11,208 nt of DNA from an uncultured Agitococcus sp. (lineage in GTDB: Bacteria > Pseudomonadota > Gammaproteobacteria > Pseudomonadales > Moraxellaceae). Below the pieces are notes generated by a model that saw only the letters and a program-made list of their open reading frames with translations, did no database searches and was not told the origin of the DNA. Location of the stretch: assembly GCF_937920075.1 (NCBI RefSeq), contig NZ_CALETI010000308.1, positions 1 through 11,208 of the forward strand, written 5' to 3'. Position 1 is the stretch's first letter, and each line of letters starts with the position of its first letter. Both the position numbers and the translations under genes were made by a program. Positions 1 to 7,437 of this stretch are shown here, one piece after another.

Positions 1-2277
1 ATGAGCCCGCGTGAAATTTGGTGTAACGAAGCGCAAGAACGTTATGTGTTGGCGGTTCGTCCAGAACGTTTAGCCGAATTTGAAGCCATTTGTCAGCGTG
101 AGCGTTGTCCATTTGCGGTGTTAGGTCAAGCTGAGAAAGTACAACACTTAACCGTCAGTGACAGTCATTTTGCCAACAAAGCAGTCGATATGCCCATGCA
201 AGTGTTGTTGGGCAAACCACCAAGAATGTCGCGTCAATTTAACAGCCAACACATTGAACAAGCCAGTTTTGATAGCAGCCATATTGATTTAACCGAAGCC
301 ACAAAACGCGTATTACAAGTACCAACTGTTGCTTCTAAATCATTCTTAATTACCATTGGCGACCGCTCGGTGACAGGTTTAGTAGCCCGTGAACAAATGG
401 TTGGTCGCTATCAAGTGCCTGTTGCGGATTGCGCGGTGACTGCCAGTGGTTTTCATGCGTTTACAGGCGAAGCCATGGCAATGGGTGAGCGTACTCCCTT
501 AGCCTTGATTGATGCGGGTGCTTCTGCACGTATGGCGGTTGGCGAGTCGATTACCAACATTGCGTCTGCCAAAATTGCTCAGCTAAGTGATATTAAATTA
601 TCAGCAAACTGGATGGCGGCGGCAGGTTATGGCATTGAAGACCAAAACTTGTTTAATGCGGTAAAAGCAGTGGGCATGGAATTGTGTCCTGCCTTGGGTA
701 TTGCCATTCCTGTGGGTAAAGACTCGTTGTCGATGCGTACCGTATGGAAAGACGGTGAACAAAACAAAGCCGTGACTGCACCTTTGTCATTGATTGTGTC
801 TTCGTTTGCACCTGTCACCGATATTCGTCAAACCATCACCCCTGAATTAAAAACAGACGCAGACAGCGTATTGATGTTGATTGATTTAGGTCAAGGCAAA
901 AATCGCCTAGGTGGTTCAGTCTTAGCACAAGCTTATAGCCAAGTGGGGAATGTTGCACCCGATTTAGATAGCCCCAACTTATTAATTGATTTCTTTAATG
1001 GCATCCAAGCACTCAATGGCAAGTTATTAGCTTACCATGACCGTAGTGATGGTGGTTTAGTGGCAACCTTAGCAGAAATGGCTTTTGCTGCACGTGTCGG
1101 TTTAGAGCTTGATTTATCTGCTTTAGCAAACAGCAAGCAACAATTAGCTGCCGTGTTGTTTAACGAAGAATTGGGTGCAGTGATTCAAGTGGCCAAAGCC
1201 GATGTTGATGCCGTGACAGCCGCATTTGCCAACACTAGTTTAGCCAACGCTGTGTCAGTATTAGGCGGCATTAACCTAACTCAAGACATTCGCTTTAATT
1301 ATCAAGGCGAAATCGTGTTACAAGGCACACGCGCACAATGGCAACAAGATTGGGCAGAAACCAGTTATCGTATTCAAGCCATTCGTGACAATGCCGACTG
1401 TGCAGCCCAAGAATTTGCGTTAATTGCCGATGACACGCAAGCTGGTTTGATTGCTAAGTTAAGTTATGACCAAGATTTAGACATTGCCTTGCCATTTATT
1501 AACACAGGTGTACGTCCACGTGTGGCGATTTTGCGTGAACAAGGTGTCAATGGTCATATCGAAATGGCGGCCGCTTTTGATAAAGCAGGTTTTACCAGTG
1601 TTGACGTCCACATGAGCGATATTTTAACAGGCCGTATTAGCTTACGTGACTTTGTTGGTTTAGTGGCTTGTGGTGGATTCTCTTATGGAGATGTGTTAGG
1701 TGCTGGTGGCGGTTGGGCAAAATCGGTATTGTTTAACAGCCGTGCGCGTGATGAATTTACTGCGTTTTTCCAACGTCCAGAAACCTTTAGCTTAGGGGTG
1801 TGTAACGGTTGTCAAATGTTGTCACAGCTCAAAGATTTGATTCCTCATGCTGAGTTGTGGCCGCGTTTTGTGCGTAACACCAGTGAGTCTTTTGAAGCTC
1901 GTACTTCGTTAGTCAAAATCGAAAAATCGCCGTCTTTATTCTTTAAGGATATGGAAGGTTCGGTGATGCCGATTGCCGTAGCGCATGGTGAAGGTCGTGT
2001 ATTGCATAGCAATGTTGAAGCCTTAAATAACAGTGGTTTAGTGGCTGCTCGTTTTGCTGATGCGACAGGCGCAGCAACACAAACGTATCCGTTAAATCCC
2101 AATGGCTCTCCGTTTGCGATTACCAGTGTCACCAGTGGTGATGGTCGCGCAACGATTTTAATGCCCCATCCTGAACGTGTGTTCCGTGGCGTGCAAAATT
2201 CTTGGCAGCCAAAAGATTGGCAACAAGATGGCGCGTGGATGCGTATGTTTAGAAATGCTAGAGTGTTTGTGGGTTAA
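1..2277 (+). CDS. purL: Phosphoribosylformylglycinamidine synthase PurL (FGAM synthase), 3' part
   Basis: FGAM synthase makes formylglycinamidine ribonucleotide from FGAR, ATP and glutamine in de novo purine synthesis in the cytoplasm. The visible 758 codons match the C-terminal part of the long single-chain PurL (about 1,295 residues in E. coli). The first ATG is therefore an internal methionine and the true start lies upstream of the window. Residues 1-70 finish the first AIRS_C region (MSPREIWCNEAQERYVLAV). The second ATP-binding AIRS half follows, with the hallmark DRSVTGLVAREQMVG and VPVADCAVT, then GIPVGKDS-like IPVGKDSLSMRT. The glutamine amidotransferase domain runs from about residue 505 to the end: its nucleophile is Cys601 in GVCNGCQ, and His723 and Glu725 in PHPERVFRG complete the triad. 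All key residues are present and no frameshift is seen. A strong terminator begins four bases after the stop. Confidence 0.98.
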   Translation: MSPREIWCNEAQERYVLAVRPERLAEFEAICQRERCPFAVLGQAEKVQHLTVSDSHFANKAVDMPMQVLLGKPPRMSRQFNSQHIEQASFDSSHIDLTEATKRVLQVPTVASKSFLITIGDRSVTGLVAREQMVGRYQVPVADCAVTASGFHAFTGEAMAMGERTPLALIDAGASARMAVGESITNIASAKIAQLSDIKLSANWMAAAGYGIEDQNLFNAVKAVGMELCPALGIAIPVGKDSLSMRTVWKDGEQNKAVTAPLSLIVSSFAPVTDIRQTITPELKTDADSVLMLIDLGQGKNRLGGSVLAQAYSQVGNVAPDLDSPNLLIDFFNGIQALNGKLLAYHDRSDGGLVATLAEMAFAARVGLELDLSALANSKQQLAAVLFNEELGAVIQVAKADVDAVTAAFANTSLANAVSVLGGINLTQDIRFNYQGEIVLQGTRAQWQQDWAETSYRIQAIRDNADCAAQEFALIADDTQAGLIAKLSYDQDLDIALPFINTGVRPRVAILREQGVNGHIEMAAAFDKAGFTSVDVHMSDILTGRISLRDFVGLVACGGFSYGDVLGAGGGWAKSVLFNSRARDEFTAFFQRPETFSLGVCNGCQMLSQLKDLIPHAELWPRFVRNTSESFEARTSLVKIEKSPSLFFKDMEGSVMPIAVAHGEGRVLHSNVEALNNSGLVAARFADATGAATQTYPLNPNGSPFAITSVTSGDGRATILMPHPERVFRGVQNSWQPKDWQQDGAWMRMFRNARVFVG

Positions 2278-2280
2278 GAT

Positions 2281-2306
2281 AAAAGGGCGCAGATTGCGCC
2301 CTTTTT
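2281..2306 (+). terminator. Rho-independent terminator of purL
   Basis: An 11-bp perfect stem (AAAAGGGCGCA with TGCGCCCTTTT) closes a 3-nt loop (GAT) and runs into a T tract. It starts four bases after the purL TAA, so purL is most likely the last gene of its transcript. The A run on the 5' side means it could also work on the opposite strand. Confidence 0.93.
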
Positions 2307-2344
2307 ATTTGATATAGTGGCTTAAACAAGAAAAGGACTTGTCC

Positions 2345-2398
2345 ATGCGCCACTTTTTTATCCAATTTTGGCGACTGTATTCCCGATTTACCCTGTGA
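2345..2398 (+). CDS. Possible 17-residue small ORF or leader peptide
   Basis: ATG to TGA encodes MRHFFIQFWRLYSRFTL, a short, basic, strongly aromatic peptide. Its ribosome binding site is good: AAGGA at 2333-2337, seven bases before the ATG. That site lies in the loop of a small CAAG/CTTG hairpin (2327-2330 with 2338-2341). An outer stem, AGTGGC (2316-2321) with GCCACT (2349-2354), could enclose the hairpin and cover the start codon. It sits between the purL terminator and the HipA-family gene, ending 109 nt before that gene's ATG. No family is recognised, and a chance ORF of this length is quite possible in this AT-rich gap. A convincing promoter was not found; TATAGT at 2313-2318 resembles a -10 box but has no good -35 partner. 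Confidence 0.25.
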   Translation: MRHFFIQFWRLYSRFTL

Positions 2399-2425
2399 CG
2401 CTAATCCTTGTAATTATTATACGTT

Positions 2426-2505
2426 TAAAAAATCTATTCACCAAAAACGTCAACATCCTCATAAATATGCTATAAGAGAGTAAAACAACCTAAAAAATCT
2501 ATTCA
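2426..2505 (+). repeat. 15-bp perfect direct repeat upstream of the HipA-family gene
   Basis: TAAAAAATCTATTCA occurs at 2426-2440 and again at 2491-2505, 65 bp apart start to start. The second copy ends two bases before the ATG at 2508 and covers the place where a ribosome binding site would be. The following base context is also similar (CC versus TC). Possible roles are an operator bound by the gene's own N-terminal HTH domain, or simply a local duplication. A weak -10-like TATAAG at 2471-2476 lies between the two copies. The repeat itself is directly seen; the regulatory role is inference. Confidence 0.5.
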
Positions 2506-2507
2506 TC

Positions 2508-3824
2508 ATGCAACCAACTTTGCTCAAATTATTAGCCAAACAGCCGCAATCGGCCAAAGAGCTAACCCAACAACTCAATATCTCGCAGCCGACTTTATCG
2601 CGTTTAGTCAAACAGCAGTCTGCCATCATTAAAATTGGCAAAGCCCGCGCTACGCAATATGCCCTGCAACGTCCGATTCGTGATATTGGTAGTCAATGGC
2701 CTGTTTACCGAGTTAATGAACAAGCAAACATCAGTTTGGCAGGGCAGCTAATTGCCATTTATCCACATGGTTTTGTTTGGCACGATGCACTGACCCAAAA
2801 CGATACTCTTTACGAAAGTTTGCCGTGGTTTTTGTGGGATATTCGGCCACAAGGCTTTTTAGGGCGTGAATTTAGTGCCATTCATCAACAGCTTGGCCTT
2901 AATCCACGTTTACAAGATTGGCAAGATGACGATGTATTAACCTTTTTATTAAAGTTTGGTTTTGTTCAGCCCAGTCATTTTTTAGTGGGCGAAGAAAGTT
3001 GTTTGTCTTTTTTGCGTTTACAACAAGATGTTTTGCAACCCGATGATGATGATGGTTGGCTAAAAACACGCGCCTCGTATGGCCAAGAAGCGTGTAAAGT
3101 GATTAGGCATGATATTGCTCGTTCTTCTGCGGCAGGGGAACAACCAAAGTTTGGTTTATTTGTCTTAGAAAGCCAACAAACCTTTGAATTATTAGTAAAA
3201 TTTAGTCCACCTCTTGCCACAGTCAATGGTCAGCGTTGGTCAGATTTATTAATTGCTGAGCATTTAGCCCTACAAACTTTACAGCATTTTGGCATCGCTG
3301 CGGCACAAAGTCAGATTGTGCAAACAGCAGGGCGTACTTTTTTGGAAGTGCTGCGTTTTGATCGAACAACCTCTTTTGGACGTAAAGGCATGGTGTCTTT
3401 AGAGGCAGTAAGCAATGAGTTTATTGGTCATAACAAAGCGTGGGACGAACAGGCCAAATCGTTATTGGCCTTAAATAAGATTAATGTTGATGATTATCAG
3501 AACATCTTAAAAGTATTCAGTTTTGGCCGTTTAATTGCTAATGAAGATATGCACAACGGCAATTTAAGTTTCTTTTTAGCAGACAACTTTAGTTTAAGTC
3601 TTGCCCCTGTTTATGATATGTTGCCAATGCGTTTTGCACCAACCATTCATGGTGAAGTGGTTGAGCGCGAGATAAAACCTGTTCAAGCGAGTGCATTAAG
3701 CCAACATGTGTGGCCTGAGGTGTGTGTTTGGGCAACATATTATTGGCAGCAAGTCGCTAAGCATCCGCAAATTAGTGATGAATTTAGAGCTATTGCTGAG
3801 CAATATGGCCATATGATGGGTTGA
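2508..3824 (+). CDS. yjjJ: HipA-family Ser/Thr kinase toxin, YjjJ type, with N-terminal HTH
   Basis: The 438-residue protein resembles E. coli YjjJ, a HipA-like kinase of similar length that carries its own DNA-binding domain. Residues 1-55 look like a winged helix-turn-helix (ELTQQLNISQPTLSRLVKQ). Residues 200 onward are the HipA-like kinase fold. SSAAGEQPKF at 206-215 corresponds to the glycine-rich ATP loop whose serine is autophosphorylated in HipA. NEDMHNGNLSFF places the probable catalytic Asp at 347, and PVYDMLP places the probable Mg2+-binding Asp at 370, so the kinase core looks intact. HipA enzymes phosphorylate aminoacyl-tRNA synthetases; the substrate here is unknown. No separate HipB-like antitoxin lies beside it, which is normal for YjjJ. 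The ATG has no clear Shine-Dalgarno sequence and is abutted by a direct repeat, hinting at weak or self-controlled expression. The next in-frame methionines would cut into conserved sequence, so this start is kept. Confidence 0.85.
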   Translation: MQPTLLKLLAKQPQSAKELTQQLNISQPTLSRLVKQQSAIIKIGKARATQYALQRPIRDIGSQWPVYRVNEQANISLAGQLIAIYPHGFVWHDALTQNDTLYESLPWFLWDIRPQGFLGREFSAIHQQLGLNPRLQDWQDDDVLTFLLKFGFVQPSHFLVGEESCLSFLRLQQDVLQPDDDDGWLKTRASYGQEACKVIRHDIARSSAAGEQPKFGLFVLESQQTFELLVKFSPPLATVNGQRWSDLLIAEHLALQTLQHFGIAAAQSQIVQTAGRTFLEVLRFDRTTSFGRKGMVSLEAVSNEFIGHNKAWDEQAKSLLALNKINVDDYQNILKVFSFGRLIANEDMHNGNLSFFLADNFSLSLAPVYDMLPMRFAPTIHGEVVEREIKPVQASALSQHVWPEVCVWATYYWQQVAKHPQISDEFRAIAEQYGHMMG

Positions 3825-3839
3825 GGAACGAAACCCATC
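3815..3839 (+). terminator. Weak hairpin at the 3' end of the HipA-family gene
   Basis: GATGGGTT (3815-3822) pairs perfectly with AACCCATC (3832-3839) around a 9-nt loop, overlapping the stop codon at 3822-3824. No T tract follows (TAAATAAAAG), so it is a poor intrinsic terminator on its own. It may protect the mRNA 3' end or work together with the larger palindrome just downstream. Confidence 0.3.
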
Positions 3840-3860
3840 TAAATAAAAGAGAAAATTACC

Positions 3861-3916
3861 CTTCGACTCCGCTCAGGGTACATTGTGTAGTAGCTGAGCG
3901 GAGATACAAGTCGAAG
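3861..3916. repeat. Palindromic intergenic repeat between convergent genes
   Basis: The left arm CTTCGACTCCGCTCAG (3861-3876) is matched by an inverted right arm CTGAGCGGA at 3894-3902 and G-TCGAAG ending at 3916; the right arm carries a 7-nt insertion (ATACAAG, 3904-3910) that breaks it. Within the loop, TACA-TTG-TGTA forms a further small inverted repeat. The right arm ends exactly where the minus-strand stop codon begins (3917-3919). From memory, arms of this CTTCGACTCCGCTCAG type occur as dispersed intergenic repeats in many unrelated bacteria. Here it sits between two genes that converge, where a two-way terminator would be expected. The arms are seen; the repeat family and termination role are inferred. 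Confidence 0.75.
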
Positions 3917-4801
3917 CTAAAAAAACAATATCTGATATTCGGCCTCAAAACGTTCTTGACTCGCTAACTGAATAACACCGCGTTTATTGATAAACTCAGG
4001 TGAGCCATTTGCTAAATCGGCATGACCAAACCACGGCTCAATACACACAAAAGGCGAACGTTTATTTTTGGCATCCGCCGTCCACAACGCCACTTCAGGA
4101 AAGCCAGCAAACTCAACGCTTACACCATGCCCATGATGACGATTTTTTAGCGTAATAGCTTGTAATTGTTGTTCAGGAAACACCAAAGCATCATCAAAAA
4201 AGTCGTCATAATCAAGAGGAAACTTTTGCACAGGCGTTTGTTTAAAACTTTTGCCTTGATTAACCAATTGCATAGCGGCATTAAATGGCCATGTATAATA
4301 ATTTTTAAGTTGGTCAAAAATAATGTCGTAATCTTCAAACAGATCACCATTTTTTAATTGGGTCGAAAAGGCAGGGTGTGCGCCAATCGAAAATGGTAGA
4401 ATTTCTGTATTTGGATTAATCACTTGCCAATTAACCGTTAAACGATCTGCTTGTAAAATATAGCTAATTAATAATTCAAAATCAAAAGGATACTTGGTTT
4501 TAGTTTGGTCATTTGCGGTTAAGCGAAAGCTAACTTTATCATCAGTTTGCACCACACATTCAAACTCACAGTCGCGGGCAAAACCATGTTGTGAAAGTTG
4601 ATAATTTTGACCATTAATCTGCGTACAGTTGTTGCTAAGTTTACCAACAATAGGAAAGAGTACAGGCGAGGTGCGCCCCCAAAATTGTGGGTCAGCTTGC
4701 CACATATATTCAAGCTGATAAGTTTTATGTTTAACGCTTTTTAGCTCTGCACCTAACGAGCTAATCGCAATTTCTAACAAGGCATTTTTTAAAATATACA
4801 C
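3917..4801 (-). CDS. Aldose 1-epimerase family protein (LacX-like)
   Basis: A 294-residue galactose-mutarotase-fold protein, closest by eye to the LacX-like branch of aldose 1-epimerases, which interconvert the anomers of aldoses or sugar phosphates. The expected active-site residues are present: His72 in SQHGFARDCEF, His142 in SIGAHPAF (probable general acid) and Glu255 in CIEPWFG (probable general base). No signal peptide is seen, so it should be cytoplasmic. The start codon is GTG at 4801-4799, because the upstream sequence gives TAGGA about 10 nt before it and the encoded MYILKNALLEIAISSLGAEL matches the family's N-terminus. It lies only 12 nt after the stop of the DUF389 gene, and its ribosome binding site overlaps that stop, so the two are very likely co-transcribed. 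The sugar substrate cannot be told from sequence. Confidence 0.88.
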   Translation of the reverse strand: MYILKNALLEIAISSLGAELKSVKHKTYQLEYMWQADPQFWGRTSPVLFPIVGKLSNNCTQINGQNYQLSQHGFARDCEFECVVQTDDKVSFRLTANDQTKTKYPFDFELLISYILQADRLTVNWQVINPNTEILPFSIGAHPAFSTQLKNGDLFEDYDIIFDQLKNYYTWPFNAAMQLVNQGKSFKQTPVQKFPLDYDDFFDDALVFPEQQLQAITLKNRHHGHGVSVEFAGFPEVALWTADAKNKRSPFVCIEPWFGHADLANGSPEFINKRGVIQLASQERFEAEYQILFF

Positions 4802-4813
4802 GGCTTAAATATC

Positions 4814-6121
4814 CTATAACGATGGATTAATAACAACAATCATATTCTGTTGTTGGAGTCGTTGTTTGAGCCAAGACTGAATGGTTTTTTGTGGCAAATT
4901 TTGCTTGAGTATAGGGCTTTGAGTCCGAATAATCACAAATTGCGTAGCTCCTTGATTGATAGTAGATTCACTAATATTGCCCAATTCCACGCTAACAATG
5001 TCTGGATAAAATACTTGTAATTCAGTTAACAAAGTATTCGCTAAATTCACCTCAAGCGTGTTTCTTTGTCGTTCTGCTTGAGCAAGCTTAGTCAAATCTT
5101 CACGTAAATGATTGACCTCTTTGCGAAGTAATTCGGTTTGATTGTTTATGTCACCTAACTGAGAAAAAGAAAACCCTTGTTGAATATTAATTTTGGCGGC
5201 TAACCCTAAATCAATGGCTTGCTGTTGCAGGGCTTGTGTTTGTTCAGCACTTAAACCAACACCACCAAAGGTTAAGTTAATCATTTTACGGCTAGGCAAT
5301 ACTTCATATTTAAGCAAATAATTATTGTCTAATTTAATGCTGTTAACAAAGTTTTTGGCTTGGCGATGAAATTGATCTTGATGAATAAAACTGACCCCTA
5401 AATAAATACTTGGAATCAAGGTTAAGACGACGATAAATGTCACATAACGATTGGCTTGCTTTTTTTGTTCATCATTGGCTTGCTGAATCAGCGGTTGACC
5501 AAATAAACGTGTGGTAATGAGAGCTGCTAGAGCAATAAAAACAGTATTGATGGCTAATAAATATAAAGCTCCCGAAACAAAATTAAATTGTTGTGATGCT
5601 AGGCCATAGCCTGCGGTGCATAGGGGCGGCATTAATGCGGTGGCAATGGCAACACCTGTAATGACATTACCTTTAAAACGACTAACAATGGCAATAAAAC
5701 CGGCTAAACCGCCAAAAAAAGCAATTAATACATCATAAATCGTGGGTGTGGTGCGAGCTAATAATTCAGAATGCGCTTCATTTAATGGAGAAATACTAAA
5801 ATACAAGCTTGAAACAATAAGCCCAATGACAACGGCAAATAAATAATTTTTAATGGATTGGCGGACTAAATCAAAATCATAGGTGCCTAAACCGTAGCCC
5901 ATGCCAATAATTGGTCCCATAAGTGGCGAAATGAGCATTGCACCAATAATCACCGCGGTGGAGTTAACATTTAAGCCAACGCTGGCCATTAAAATGGCAA
6001 CCATCAAAATCCATAGGTTTGTGCCTTTAAAAACGATGCCACTCAAAATATTGTCATGAATAGTTTGTGGCGAGTCTTGCTCGTTGATTAAGCTAAAGTT
6101 TTTAGAAATTTTATGCAACAT
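4814..6121 (-). CDS. DUF389 / TIGR00341-family integral membrane protein
   Basis: The 435-residue protein has the signature of the DUF389 family: NSTAVIIGAMLISPLMGPI at 53-71 and GVAIATALMPPLCTAGYGLA at 156-175. About seven hydrophobic segments can be seen near residues 36-54, 55-75, 92-112, 128-147, 152-172, 182-204 and 225-245, so it is an inner-membrane protein. The C-terminal 190 residues are soluble. They include a stretch at about 326-360 (LLRKEVNHLREDLTKLAQ) that looks like a short coiled coil. The biochemical role of the family is not established, and none is assigned here. The ATG has only a weak GAG element about 10 nt upstream. It is transcribed away from nhaA from a shared 122-bp region and is followed closely by the epimerase-like gene. 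Confidence 0.9.
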   Translation of the reverse strand: MLHKISKNFSLINEQDSPQTIHDNILSGIVFKGTNLWILMVAILMASVGLNVNSTAVIIGAMLISPLMGPIIGMGYGLGTYDFDLVRQSIKNYLFAVVIGLIVSSLYFSISPLNEAHSELLARTTPTIYDVLIAFFGGLAGFIAIVSRFKGNVITGVAIATALMPPLCTAGYGLASQQFNFVSGALYLLAINTVFIALAALITTRLFGQPLIQQANDEQKKQANRYVTFIVVLTLIPSIYLGVSFIHQDQFHRQAKNFVNSIKLDNNYLLKYEVLPSRKMINLTFGGVGLSAEQTQALQQQAIDLGLAAKINIQQGFSFSQLGDINNQTELLRKEVNHLREDLTKLAQAERQRNTLEVNLANTLLTELQVFYPDIVSVELGNISESTINQGATQFVIIRTQSPILKQNLPQKTIQSWLKQRLQQQNMIVVINPSL

Positions 6122-6176
6122 TTGTGCTTACTCAGCAAAAAATAAGTAAACCTAAGTAATGGATAGTGAGGAATCT

Positions 6177-6221
6177 GGTCAATTTTAAAATTGTAAGTAA
6201 TCATTGAATTTATAATGATTA
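6177..6221. promoter_or_regulatory. Divergent control region with two perfect inverted repeats
   Basis: Between the DUF389 gene and nhaA there are two perfect inverted repeats: CAATTTTAAAATTG (6180-6193, 14-bp palindrome) and TAATCATT (6198-6205) with AATGATTA (6214-6221) across an 8-nt spacer. A consensus -10 hexamer TATAAT lies at 6211-6216 on the nhaA side, inside the second repeat, but no good -35 lies at 16-18 bp. On the minus strand TTGACC (6182-6177) could be a -35 for the DUF389 gene, with only a weak TTACTT 17 bp on. The first palindrome overlaps that hexamer. This layout suits a regulator acting on both promoters. In E. coli nhaA is controlled by NhaR and sodium, but no nhaR-like gene is in the window. 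Confidence 0.4.
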
Positions 6222-6243
6222 ATGAAAAATATGGGAGAAACAC

Positions 6244-7437
6244 ATGAATCAACCCTATAAACCCACTACAGGACTATGGGTCTTAACCTCATTATTAAAG
6301 CGTTTTTTACAAAGCGAAAGTAAAGCAGGCATTATTTTAATGCTCTGTACAGTCATTTCATTGACATTAGCTAATTCTGCTGTGAGTGAGAGTTACACTC
6401 ATTTTTGGCACATTAAAATTGCAGGCATGAGTCTTGAGCATTTTATTAATGATGCGTTAATGGCTATTTTCTTTTTATTGGTCGGTTTAGAAATTGAACG
6501 GCAAATTTATATTGGTGAGCTAAGACAAATTCGAGCGGCTTTATTGCCAATTTTTGCGGCAATAGGTGGCATGTGTGTGCCTGCATTGATTCATTATGGT
6601 TTTAATGGTGGCACACCTTATCAAGATGGTTTTGGTATTCCAATGGCTACCGACATTGCTTTTGCGTTAGGCGTGTTGTTGCTGTTAGGCAATAAAGTAC
6701 CCGTTGCCCTAAAAATATTTTTAGTGGCTTTAGCGATTATTGATGATTTAGGTGCAATTATTGTCATTGCTATTTTTTATAGCAAAGGCATTGCATGGAC
6801 ATATTTAGCGGCTGCATTAGCCATTTTTGCAGTGTTATTTGTCTGTAATCGCATGAATGTGAATCGTTTAAGCCCTTATTTAGTATTGGGGGCGGTGGCA
6901 TGGTATTGCATGCTGCACTCAGGGATTCACGCGACGATTACAGGTGTAATTTTAGCATTCTTGATTCCATTTACAGATGGCGGTCGTGAGTCACCTTCGT
7001 ATATTTTAGAACATAAACTCACAAGTATCGTAGCGTTTGCCATTTTGCCTTTATTTGCTCTCGCTAATACCGCGATTGTCATTCCTGAAACATGGGCAGA
7101 CCAATTATTAACAACACATAGTTTAGGGATTATGTTGGGCTTATTATTAGGCAAGCCTATTGGCGTATTTTTGTTTAGTTATTTAGCGATTAAATTGGGA
7201 TGGTCAACATTGCCGCCAGAAATGAATTGGAAACACGTATGGGGCGTTGGGCTATTGGCAGGTATTGGTTTTACCATGTCGATGTTTATTACGGTATTAG
7301 CTTTTAATAGTCCTGAACTCGTCATTAGTGCCAAAATTGCCATTATGTTAGGCTCTTTGATTGCGGCGGTTTTAGGAGTGATTTGGTTATTAGTCTTTGC
7401 TAAACACCATGAAGCAGAGCAACAACATCATGTATAA
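6244..7437 (+). CDS. nhaA: Na+/H+ antiporter NhaA
   Basis: NhaA is an inner-membrane electrogenic antiporter that expels one Na+ (or Li+) for two incoming H+, giving salt and alkaline-pH tolerance. The 397-residue length is typical. Nearly the whole protein is hydrophobic in about twelve segments. The ion-binding aspartates are present: Asp137 in PMATDIAFALG (Asp133 in E. coli) and Asp167-Asp168 in LAIIDDLGAI (Asp163-Asp164). Lys304 in GKPIG corresponds to Lys300, and His229 in HSGIHATITG to the pH-response His225. LVGLEIERQ near 79-87 is another family motif. The ATG has a good GGGAGA site five bases upstream. The gene's 3' end overlaps the next one by 8 nt, suggesting coupled translation. 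Confidence 0.98.
   Translation: MNQPYKPTTGLWVLTSLLKRFLQSESKAGIILMLCTVISLTLANSAVSESYTHFWHIKIAGMSLEHFINDALMAIFFLLVGLEIERQIYIGELRQIRAALLPIFAAIGGMCVPALIHYGFNGGTPYQDGFGIPMATDIAFALGVLLLLGNKVPVALKIFLVALAIIDDLGAIIVIAIFYSKGIAWTYLAAALAIFAVLFVCNRMNVNRLSPYLVLGAVAWYCMLHSGIHATITGVILAFLIPFTDGGRESPSYILEHKLTSIVAFAILPLFALANTAIVIPETWADQLLTTHSLGIMLGLLLGKPIGVFLFSYLAIKLGWSTLPPEMNWKHVWGVGLLAGIGFTMSMFITVLAFNSPELVISAKIAIMLGSLIAAVLGVIWLLVFAKHHEAEQQHHV

Noticed and set aside
627..818. 63-codon minus-strand ORF inside purL
   Set aside because: It lies wholly within a well-conserved coding frame, has no recognisable family or ribosome site, and is a shadow of purL.
1845..2132. 95-codon minus-strand ORF inside purL
   Set aside because: Antisense to the glutamine amidotransferase domain; composition and lack of motifs point to a shadow frame.
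2459..2641. 60-codon minus-strand ORF crossing the start of the HipA-family gene, cysteine-rich
   Set aside because: Considered as an antisense antitoxin, but most of it is the complement of the HTH-coding region and no promoter or ribosome site supports it.
2975..3226. 83-codon minus-strand ORF inside the HipA-family gene
   Set aside because: Complement of the kinase ATP-loop region with no independent signal.
4166..4357. 63-codon plus-strand ORF, lysine- and isoleucine-rich
   Set aside because: Antisense to the epimerase-like gene; its composition is what AT-rich complementary sequence gives.
7397..7429. TTG-started 11-residue extension of the NIF3-like protein
   Set aside because: It lies inside the nhaA coding end and is unlike the family's N-terminus, which begins at the ATG at 7430.
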